Below are positions 25,455 through 33,176 of a DNA stretch of 64,000 nt, piece by piece. The notes beneath the pieces were generated by a model. That model was not told where the DNA came from and made no database searches. It saw only the letters and a program-made list of their open reading frames with translations. Within the stretch, counting starts at the first letter, position 1. The number at the start of each line of letters is the position of its first letter. Both the position numbers and the translations under genes were made by a program. This DNA is from Anaerocolumna sp. AGMB13020 (lineage in GTDB: Bacteria > Bacillota > Clostridia > Lachnospirales > Lachnospiraceae): positions 1,860,001 through 1,924,000 of the forward strand of contig NZ_CP136910.1 of NCBI RefSeq assembly GCF_033100115.1, in the 5' to 3' direction.

Positions 25455-26721
25455 ATTCTGATAGTCCTTGTATGAACTCTTTATATGATTTTTCACCGAA
25501 TACCAGTCTGTTCAGCAGATCATAATACTCACCCGACTGCTCCTCTGTCATAATCTGGTCATACGCCGGATATAATACCTTACTTCTGCCGGCTTTCCAG
25601 CTCTGATAGAGAATCGGATATTTTTCTTCCTCTACCGTCTGATTTTTATATACCGGCAGACCAGCTCCCATATCATTTACTACGACATTGGAAATGCTCT
25701 GCATGACCTCCATATACATCTGGATAAGCTCCTCCTTTTGGGGTATGGCACCGTATTTATTGATAACAAAGGTATCGACGTAACCTCCGATACCCTCCCT
25801 TCTGTTACCATTTGGAAAAGGAATTACATCCACTTTCCCTTTGACCTCGGATTTATCTCCCTCCAAAAAGGTGGAGCCCCAGCTTCCATAATAGAGCATT
25901 GCCGCTTTTCCCTGCGCAAACTGATACACAGCATTATAGCCGTCACACTCCAGATAATTCCGCTGCCAGATCTTCTTCTCTATCAGCTGCTCCATTTTTT
26001 TTGCAGCCAGCTTAAACTGCCCGGTGGAAAATAATGACTGGTCGTTAACAGCACGATAGATGGCATTTCCAGGCCCTTCCTCCTGTACCAGGCTCATATA
26101 ATAGAGGGAGGACAGCCAACCTTCTTTTGCACCGGTGACAACGGGTATTACCTCTTGTCTTTTACATTCCTCCACAACCTTTAGAAACTGTTCGTAAGTA
26201 TTAGGATATTCCATACCATACTCCTGAAAAATCTCTCTGTTGCAGAACATGTTCGCTTCCCAGCCATACAGCGGAAGAGCATAGATCCTGCCCTCAAAGG
26301 TAAAGGCATCGAGGCCTTTGCTGCGGAGGGCCTCAGATATCTTTTCTTCTTTCACCGTATCCGTAATCTCCTGTATCATACCGGCATCAACAAACCGCTG
26401 TAACTTGCTGTATCCCCACATAAAAAACAAATCCGGCAGACTGTCAGTTAACATAGCGTTGTTGACTGCAGTCTGATAAACCTCATTTTTATAAACTGTT
26501 ACTTCAAAGGTAACCTCCGGGTGATTTTTTCTATATTGCTCCAAGGCAATATCCAGTGCCTTCTCCGTGTCTCCGTGAATGGTCCATATACGAATCACTT
26601 CTTTTTTTCCATCCCTGTCCGATTTATTTCCCCATAATAAATCGGAATATATCTGGAGCAGGAACAACCCCAGTAAAATCCCCAGCACAATTATCAGCTG
26701 TACAATCTTTTTCCTTCCCAT
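25453..26721 (-). CDS. Membrane-anchored solute-binding protein (second of the operon)
   Basis: A 422-residue family-1 solute-binding protein with one N-terminal membrane segment (IVQLIIVLGILLGLFLLQIY) but no lipobox cysteine after it, so it is probably held by an uncleaved helix. The body has the usual RIWTIHGDTEKALDIALEQY and FFMWGYSKLQRFVDAGMIQE segments. It is the last gene of a unit whose other binding protein (28754-30145) is a normal lipoprotein and clearly different in sequence. It could widen the ligand range or act as a sensor for the neighbouring histidine kinase. The role is not settled by sequence. Confidence 0.83.
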   Translation of the reverse strand: MGRKKIVQLIIVLGILLGLFLLQIYSDLLWGNKSDRDGKKEVIRIWTIHGDTEKALDIALEQYRKNHPEVTFEVTVYKNEVYQTAVNNAMLTDSLPDLFFMWGYSKLQRFVDAGMIQEITDTVKEEKISEALRSKGLDAFTFEGRIYALPLYGWEANMFCNREIFQEYGMEYPNTYEQFLKVVEECKRQEVIPVVTGAKEGWLSSLYYMSLVQEEGPGNAIYRAVNDQSLFSTGQFKLAAKKMEQLIEKKIWQRNYLECDGYNAVYQFAQGKAAMLYYGSWGSTFLEGDKSEVKGKVDVIPFPNGNRREGIGGYVDTFVINKYGAIPQKEELIQMYMEVMQSISNVVVNDMGAGLPVYKNQTVEEEKYPILYQSWKAGRSKVLYPAYDQIMTEEQSGEYYDLLNRLVFGEKSYKEFIQGLSE

Positions 26722-26832
26722 ATTATTTTCATCCTCCGGATAACCCTTCTCTTTTATATGATAACTTTGATACTAACATATAAAATCTCCAAAAAGCAAC
26801 CTTGAACCCAAGATTGCTTTTTGAAATACCTG

Positions 26833-27699
26833 TTAACCTTTTACTGCACCTGCTGTCATTCCGGTTATAAACTGTTTCTGGAGCCCAAAGAATATTAACA
26901 GTACGGGAAGGGTAGTAACACATCCTGCAGCCATTAACAGGTCATACCGATTCTGATAATTTCCCACATAAAGGCGGATTCCCACAGGAATCGTAGCCAC
27001 CTCTGAGGAGGTCGTAAGCACCCAGGCAAAAAGCAGTTCATCCCAGGCCATTAAGAAGATATAAATTCCTGTCGCTATCAGACCTACCTTTGCCACCGGA
27101 AGAATAACCTTTATAAAAGCCCCGAACTTGCTGCAGCCGTCAATGATAGCCGCTTCCTCAAGTTCTATGGGGATACTGGCAAAGAAACCTCTTAAAATCC
27201 AGATGCTGAAAGGAATAAAAAATGCAGAATATACGATGACAATACCAGGATAGGTATTGATCAGGCGGATTCCCAGTGTTTCCTGTATCCGTATGAACAT
27301 CAGATACAGCGGAAGCAGGAACATAATACCCGGAACCATCTGTGTAGCCAGTACCGTTGCCCCAAAGATACCGGCACCCGGAAAGTTAAATCTGGAGACT
27401 GCATATCCGGCAAGTGTGGCTATGGTCAACGCAACGATGGTCGTACTTCCGCACACAATGATACTGTTTTTGAAATACTGAAAAAAGTTAACATTTTTCC
27501 ACATTTCCAAGTAATTTTCAAAATGATTGGGTGCACCTATTTTTCCAGTAGCAATCTGCCCCTGTGTCATTAAAGAGGTTGCAATCATCCAGATAATCGG
27601 AGCCACAGCAAAAATCACGAAAATTCCTAATATAAAATTTGCCAGAAAGTTAAGTCTCTTTTTCCTTCTATTGTAGTTTGTTAAGGTTTGTACTCTCAT
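26833..27699 (-). CDS. Carbohydrate ABC transporter permease, MalG type
   Basis: A 288-residue membrane protein with six hydrophobic segments, EAA loop EEAAIIDGCSKFGAFIKVIL and the typical C-terminus GMTAGAVKG. Its ATG overlaps the stop codon of the partner permease (TAATG), indicating translational coupling. With that gene and the lipoprotein at 28.8 kb it forms an importer for beta-glucan oligosaccharides, judging from the flanking licheninase and cellodextrin phosphorylase. The ATPase is not encoded here. Confidence 0.93.
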   Translation of the reverse strand: MRVQTLTNYNRRKKRLNFLANFILGIFVIFAVAPIIWMIATSLMTQGQIATGKIGAPNHFENYLEMWKNVNFFQYFKNSIIVCGSTTIVALTIATLAGYAVSRFNFPGAGIFGATVLATQMVPGIMFLLPLYLMFIRIQETLGIRLINTYPGIVIVYSAFFIPFSIWILRGFFASIPIELEEAAIIDGCSKFGAFIKVILPVAKVGLIATGIYIFLMAWDELLFAWVLTTSSEVATIPVGIRLYVGNYQNRYDLLMAAGCVTTLPVLLIFFGLQKQFITGMTAGAVKG

Positions 27700-28679
27700 T
27701 ATTCATCCACCACCAAATCATTTTGAAATATCCTGTACCAGATTGCCACCAGTCCCATTACACAGACCATTACAACGACGGTTGCGGCAGCACCGGTTCC
27801 GAACTGCCAGATCTGAAAGGAATTACGGTTAATGTTCGTCATGAGCAGGTCACCATATTTACCGGGAAAACCGGCGCCGTGACCAAACATCATGGAAACA
27901 ATGTTAAAGGAGTATACATAGCTGATGATTCCATTCAGTATCTGAATGGATAATACGGATCTTAACAGCGGCAGCGTAACATTGCAAAAACTTCTCCAGG
28001 CATTGGCACCATCTATCTTGGCTGCTTCATAATATTCTTCTGGGATCTGCTGCAGACCAGCCAGCAGCATCAGCATTACAAATGGTACCTGTCTCCAGAT
28101 TGTAGGAATAATGATAGCTACCATAACCGCAGGACCCGTAAGCCAGAAGGGTTTGTTTGGGAACAGGTGCAGGATATCTACTAAAATCCTGTTAATGATA
28201 CCATCCTGCTGCCACATAAATCCCCATAACATACCAACTACAAAGGAGGGAACTACCCAGGGTGTCATCAGCAGTGTTCTGGCAATACCTCTGAATCTAA
28301 ACTTACGGTTCAGCAGTACCGCTAACAGCATGGCAATGGAAATTACCAGGATACTGCAGATCAGTCCGAAAATAGCCGTATTTCTTAAAGCGTCAAAAAA
28401 TCCCGAACGTATGGTACTATTTGCATCAAATAATACCGCTTCGTAATTATCCAAGCCGATAAAAGGGGCCTTAAGAAATTTCTTAAGGGTAAACTGATTG
28501 AGTTTTAAAAATGACATTATTATTCCGGATACGATCGGAATAAAATGTATCACGATCATAGCAATAATGGCCGGTGCAATCAGACAGTAGGCTAGTTTGT
28601 TCTGCCTGATTCTCTCCAGCATCCCTGTTTTTTTCTTCTTAGGGCTTCTTACTTCCCGCTTCTTTCCTGTATGTTTCAT
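27699..28679 (-). CDS. Carbohydrate ABC transporter permease, MalF type
   Basis: A 326-residue membrane protein with a long basic N-terminal tail (KKREVRSPKKKKTG) and the MalF-family EAA loop EAAKIDGANAWRSFCNVTLP. It is separated from the upstream binding-protein gene by 74 bp that hold a stem-loop with a T-run, and its stop overlaps the start of the MalG-type gene. Substrate is probably cello- or mixed-linkage gluco-oligosaccharides, inferred from neighbours. Confidence 0.93.
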   Translation of the reverse strand: MKHTGKKREVRSPKKKKTGMLERIRQNKLAYCLIAPAIIAMIVIHFIPIVSGIIMSFLKLNQFTLKKFLKAPFIGLDNYEAVLFDANSTIRSGFFDALRNTAIFGLICSILVISIAMLLAVLLNRKFRFRGIARTLLMTPWVVPSFVVGMLWGFMWQQDGIINRILVDILHLFPNKPFWLTGPAVMVAIIIPTIWRQVPFVMLMLLAGLQQIPEEYYEAAKIDGANAWRSFCNVTLPLLRSVLSIQILNGIISYVYSFNIVSMMFGHGAGFPGKYGDLLMTNINRNSFQIWQFGTGAAATVVVMVCVMGLVAIWYRIFQNDLVVDE

Positions 28680-28694
28680 CCTTACTCCTCTATT

Positions 28695-28734
28695 GAAAAA
28701 CCGCTGCAGTCTGTATTTTCACCATGCAGCGGTT
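28695..28734 (-). terminator. Intercistronic stem-loop with T-run
   Basis: AACCGCTGCA pairs with its complement across 16 bases and is followed on the minus strand by TTTTTC. It lies between the binding-protein and permease genes, where partial termination would yield more binding protein than permease. Confidence 0.65.
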
Positions 28735-28753
28735 CCTTTCACTCCACTATCTG

Positions 28754-30145
28754 TTATTGTTGGTTATATATAATGGTACACTCGCTTGCTGTCTGTTTTA
28801 AGAATTCTTTCGTCTGTTCCGGCTTATACGCTCCATATACTCCCATAACATTATCCCAGACATTGCTTAAGCCTTTCTGCAACAGGGTTTCAGAAGGTCC
28901 CCATCCTGCCACGGAAGGATATGCTTTACCAAAATCAAGCTGTGTCTTGAAAGCTTCCCTTAAAGGTTCTTCGGAAACGAATTCCGTTTCATAAGCTGCT
29001 TTAACTGTCGGTAAATTACCGCAGAATCTCTGATAAGCAACCTGTGCATCCGTAGACATTAAATACTCAATTACACGATAAGCAGCTTCTTTGTTCTTGG
29101 AGCTCTTGAATACGCTTAATCCGCTGCCGCCAAAAAAGGCATATCTTCCCTTAGGTCCGGCAGGGAACGGAGCTGTTCCGATTTTTTCAGCCAGTTCCGG
29201 CTGCTCTCTTCTTAAGGTCGCGATTTCATATGCACCGCTGATGATAACTGCTGCTTCTCCTGCATTAAAGGAGGCTTCCACCTCTGCGGAATTCTTCTCC
29301 AGTGCCGCCATGCTCATCAGGCCTTCCGTAGCAAGCTCTGTATAGAATTTAACGCCTTCATAAGCTTCTTCTGAATCCACTACGCTTGTCTTGTTATCTG
29401 CCGCTATGAATTCACCGCCGGCACCCCAGATCCAAGGAGCGAAATTATGTATAACATTCCAATCATTTTTACCGGGCATCATCAAAGGCGCAACTTCTTT
29501 TCCTTCCACGGTAATACCTTTCATCTTTTCTAACGCTGCTTTGAATTTATCCCAAGTCTCAAAATCGGTCTCAGGGTTTACTCCTGCTGCTTCACAAATG
29601 TCTTTACGATAAAACAGTGCTCTTGTATCGATAAACCAGGGAGCGGCATATCTTTCCTCCCCTGCTCCCAGTATCTGAGTGGTCGGAAGTGTAGCAGGTA
29701 CAAACGCTTCTTCTCCTCCGAATTTATCATAAATTCCAGTCAGATCCTCCAGGGCCCCCATAGCTGCTACAGCTGCGACCTGTGTTGTTCCAAGCTGTGT
29801 AATATCCGGGCCTTCTCCACTGGTAGCTGCTGTAGTAATCTTAGTCCAGGCAGAACCCCAGTCTAATACGGTCAGCTGTACATCGATATCCTTATTCTGC
29901 TCAAGGAATGGCACCAGAACCTCTTTCAGGTTATTTTCCGGGTCACCACTGTTTGGCATAACCCACATAGTTACGGTTGTCTTGTCTCCGGTTTTATTGG
30001 ATTCTGTTTCTCCGGCTTCATTTCCGTTTTCCGTTGTCGCTGCTTTATCTGACGATGTATTGGTATCGTTTTTGGAGCTGCACCCAACGAATGATGTGGC
30101 TAAAAGCATAACCACAAGTACACATGATAATAATCTTACTTTCAT
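28754..30145 (-). CDS. Sugar ABC transporter solute-binding lipoprotein
   Basis: A 463-residue family-1 binding protein with a lipoprotein signal and lipobox FVGC (Cys22), then an acidic Asn/Thr-rich linker and a MalE-like body (TMWVMPNSGDPENN, RYAAPWFIDTRALFYRKDIC). GGGGG precedes the ATG. It follows the YesM/YesN regulator genes by 96 bp and is the main receptor of the importer. Expected ligands are beta-gluco-oligosaccharides produced by the surface licheninase; that is inference from context. Confidence 0.92.
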   Translation of the reverse strand: MKVRLLSCVLVVMLLATSFVGCSSKNDTNTSSDKAATTENGNEAGETESNKTGDKTTVTMWVMPNSGDPENNLKEVLVPFLEQNKDIDVQLTVLDWGSAWTKITTAATSGEGPDITQLGTTQVAAVAAMGALEDLTGIYDKFGGEEAFVPATLPTTQILGAGEERYAAPWFIDTRALFYRKDICEAAGVNPETDFETWDKFKAALEKMKGITVEGKEVAPLMMPGKNDWNVIHNFAPWIWGAGGEFIAADNKTSVVDSEEAYEGVKFYTELATEGLMSMAALEKNSAEVEASFNAGEAAVIISGAYEIATLRREQPELAEKIGTAPFPAGPKGRYAFFGGSGLSVFKSSKNKEAAYRVIEYLMSTDAQVAYQRFCGNLPTVKAAYETEFVSEEPLREAFKTQLDFGKAYPSVAGWGPSETLLQKGLSNVWDNVMGVYGAYKPEQTKEFLKQTASECTIIYNQQ

Positions 30146-30241
30146 AATGTATCCCCCTTTGTTTTACTTGATAGATAAATTATAAAACAAAGTCCGGGGT
30201 TCGATAACTCTATAAAATTACGATATTAAGGGGTAAAATTC

Positions 30242-32029
30242 TTAATGTGGATCCCTCTGGCCGATTCCTGTTTCATTTTGAAAAGGAACCTTTAAGATAA
30301 CCTTTGTGAATTCTCCTTCTCTGGATTCAATCCTTATAATATCTGGGATATTCCTGATATCGTGGGAGAGTGAAATCCTCATTACCACTGATCTCAGACC
30401 AAAGCCGGATTCAGCTTCCAGGGATTCGCCTTTCATGATTCGCTCAATGATATCCTTTTTCATACCGCTGCCATTATCTTCAACGGAAATTTCTGCATAG
30501 CTCTCTTTTAATACTGCTGAAATAGTGATTCTGATAGGTTCCCCCATTTGCTTGATTCCATATTTAATACTATTTTCCACCAAAGTCTGGATGGTCATTT
30601 TGGGAATCTGCAAATCTCCTGTTTCCGGATCAATCACATAAGTTACCCTTAAGATATCCGGATTTCGGATCAGGGCGATTTTAATATATTCCTCTACGAT
30701 TTCAAGCTCATTGTTCAGGGATATCATATCTTTTCCCTGGTTCAGGCATGCTCTGTAGTATTTTGCCACGGATTTAACCAGCTGGTTGGCAGATTCTTTT
30801 TCTTCCACACTGATAAGGATACTGACAGCATTTAACGTATTATACAAAAAATGTGGTTTGATCTGATGGTTTATCACGGACAGCTCCAGTTTTTTCTGAA
30901 GCTTCTCCCTCCGTTCCACTTCCTGTATAAGACCACGGATCTGTTCCATCATTTCATTCAGCGCCTTGGATATATCGTCTGCTTCTGAATAATACTCTTC
31001 TTTTGGAAACAGAATATTCAGGTTACCCTGTATCCCGATTTCTCTGGCCCTCCTGGCAATTTCCTCCAGCGGACTGGTGACCCTTCTTTTAATAATTACA
31101 GATGCTATCAGGATAAATTCCATGGTTATAATGAGCAATAAAATCAGAGCAAATTCTACATTGGGTTCATACAAAGATACTCTGGTCATACCGTAGATTT
31201 CACCCTGCATACTATTAATTTTTCGGGAACTGTACTGCTTTTTATTAAAAAGCTGCCACCAGCTGTCATTGGCCTCTTCCCGGTAAACCAGCAGATTTTC
31301 ATACTTTTCAATGCCCGAATCTGCCGGAAAAGAGATGGTATTACCTTGACCGCTTTTAATCAGAACTTCAAAATCCAGTTCCTGAAGATAAAGATTGATT
31401 TTTTTCTGCAGCTCATTGGGATCCAAAAAAACGATAAGGTATCCAAGATGCTTCAATGTAGTTTTGGAACGGATACTGCCTACCAGATAAAATGTATTGT
31501 CTCTTTGTATTTCCTCATTATCTCTTCCAATTTCCCAGTAAAAACTGCTTTTCTCCTGATGGTTATCAGGATTGATTCCAAGCTCTTTCAGGAACTGACC
31601 CGGTTCCTGGTCAAAAACCGGCTGCTTGTATTCTGAAATTACATCCTTTCCCAATACAATATGAATGGATTGTATTTCATTCCTCTCCGCCATCTTATTC
31701 ATCAGAAAGGTGCTGATTTGCTTGCTTTTTCCTTCTTCTCTGCCATCAATTATATTCTGGAGTTCCTCATCGATAATCAGGTTATAGGAATACCGTTTAA
31801 TATCTTCCAGCTGCATGTTGATAAAATAAGAGAAGGTAGTCAGTATCCGGCTGTTATTCAGGTTCTGCCGATAGACCATCTCTTTTCCTGTAATGACAAA
31901 GAAAAAAAGGAGGCCTAAGAACAGGGAGATAATCATTGTCCTGATATAACTGCCAAGCAATACACTGGTTATGGTCTTGTCCGTCATCTTGACCCTGGGG
32001 TGCTTCTTTTTAAAAATCATATTCCTCAC
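30242..32029 (-). CDS. Sensor histidine kinase, YesM type
   Basis: A 595-residue sensor. Membrane segment 1 lies at about 28-48, followed by an extracellular sensing domain (about 50-280), membrane segment 2 (about 285-312), HAMP (about 313-365), His_kinase domain with NHQIKPHFLYNTL, and a HATPase with VENSIKYG, VEDNGSG and GFGLRSV. The annotated GTG start overlaps the response-regulator gene by 20 bp; an ATG nine bases later is equally possible. It pairs with the YesN-type regulator encoded directly upstream and probably reports external oligosaccharides, perhaps through a binding protein, to switch on the importer. Confidence 0.92.
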   Translation of the reverse strand: MRNMIFKKKHPRVKMTDKTITSVLLGSYIRTMIISLFLGLLFFFVITGKEMVYRQNLNNSRILTTFSYFINMQLEDIKRYSYNLIIDEELQNIIDGREEGKSKQISTFLMNKMAERNEIQSIHIVLGKDVISEYKQPVFDQEPGQFLKELGINPDNHQEKSSFYWEIGRDNEEIQRDNTFYLVGSIRSKTTLKHLGYLIVFLDPNELQKKINLYLQELDFEVLIKSGQGNTISFPADSGIEKYENLLVYREEANDSWWQLFNKKQYSSRKINSMQGEIYGMTRVSLYEPNVEFALILLLIITMEFILIASVIIKRRVTSPLEEIARRAREIGIQGNLNILFPKEEYYSEADDISKALNEMMEQIRGLIQEVERREKLQKKLELSVINHQIKPHFLYNTLNAVSILISVEEKESANQLVKSVAKYYRACLNQGKDMISLNNELEIVEEYIKIALIRNPDILRVTYVIDPETGDLQIPKMTIQTLVENSIKYGIKQMGEPIRITISAVLKESYAEISVEDNGSGMKKDIIERIMKGESLEAESGFGLRSVVMRISLSHDIRNIPDIIRIESREGEFTKVILKVPFQNETGIGQRDPH

Positions 32030-33062
32030 ACTCTGTTTTCTTATAATCGTTTGGTGTCATTCCAATATATTTCTTGAAGAGTTTCGTAAAGTATGTAGTG
32101 TCAGTATACCCAAGATAATTACACACTTCATAAATCCGCATATTCTTCTCTTTTAATAAGTATTTTGCTCTTTGCATCTTAATCTTGGTTACATAGTTCA
32201 GAAAATTCTCTCCCGTCTCCTGTTTAAAAAGACTGCAGAAATAATTCTTACTGATATTAAGGTAATTGCTTATGATGGTCAATCCGATTTTCTCATCAAC
32301 ATGATTTACCACGTAACGGCTGGCTTGTCTTACTACATTGTCTTTATACACCAACAGGTATTTATCCAATAGGTCAAACAGCCTTTTAATTTCCAGCTCA
32401 AACCGTTCGGTCAACGCTGTTCTTGACATATATTTCTGATGACCGTCCGTGAGATTTACTCCAAGGGCCTCAAGTTTGTTCAAATTAGCGTATTTCTTAT
32501 TGATTGCCTGTACAATTTCCTCCAAAATATAAGAAAACCGAAGGTTCATCCCGCTGATATCCTCCAGTTCATACTGCCCCTCCTCTTCCAGAATGGCAGC
32601 CAGAAGTTCATAGGCCTTAGGGTCTGTCAACAGGACTGCTTCAATTAATTTTTTATCAAGTTCCCTGGCATATTTTCGTTCCACCGGAACGGTAAGGGTC
32701 TTTTTGACCTGATTCAGGGTTTCTATTATCTGGTTCTCTGCAATAGGCTTTAAGATATATCCGGCTACACCGTATTCGATTGCTGACTTAGCATACTCAA
32801 ACTCAGCATAGGCAGTTAAAATTACAATTGACTGTCTGCCTTTTAATTCTTTTACTTTTTTTATATAATCCATCCCATTCATAATGGGCATTTCAATATC
32901 CGTTATAATCAGGTCGATATGGTGCTCTTTCAGCTGCAATAGTGCCTCTTCACCATTTTGTGCTTCATAAACTGTATGAAACTCAAGCTCCTCCCATGGT
33001 ATCAGTTTTTTTAACCCCATTCTGACGATGGGCTCATCATCTACAATCTGTACTGCAAACAT
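32010..33062 (-). CDS. Response regulator, YesN type (REC + AraC output)
   Basis: A 350-residue regulator. The receiver domain occupies 1-120 with acidic pocket Asp8/Asp9, phosphoacceptor Asp55 (ITDIEMP) and switch lysine in YILKPI. A helical linker follows, then a C-terminal AraC double helix-turn-helix (ISNYLNISKNYFCSLFKQET and CNYLGYTDTTYFTKLFKKYI). I choose the ATG at 33062, preceded by AGGAGG; a longer frame to 33122 lacks a site. It is the partner of the YesM kinase and likely activates the beta-glucan importer and cellodextrin phosphorylase genes. Confidence 0.93.
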   Translation of the reverse strand: MFAVQIVDDEPIVRMGLKKLIPWEELEFHTVYEAQNGEEALLQLKEHHIDLIITDIEMPIMNGMDYIKKVKELKGRQSIVILTAYAEFEYAKSAIEYGVAGYILKPIAENQIIETLNQVKKTLTVPVERKYARELDKKLIEAVLLTDPKAYELLAAILEEEGQYELEDISGMNLRFSYILEEIVQAINKKYANLNKLEALGVNLTDGHQKYMSRTALTERFELEIKRLFDLLDKYLLVYKDNVVRQASRYVVNHVDEKIGLTIISNYLNISKNYFCSLFKQETGENFLNYVTKIKMQRAKYLLKEKNMRIYEVCNYLGYTDTTYFTKLFKKYIGMTPNDYKKTECEEYDF

Positions 33063-33176
33063 CCCTGCGCCTCCTCCTAAACCTTCTCTCTTTACTTTAT
33101 ATAACTTCATTCTAAAACACAAGCCATAAAAGAAACTGCTTTGAGTAATCGCAATTCTTCTATGGCATTTGTTTTC

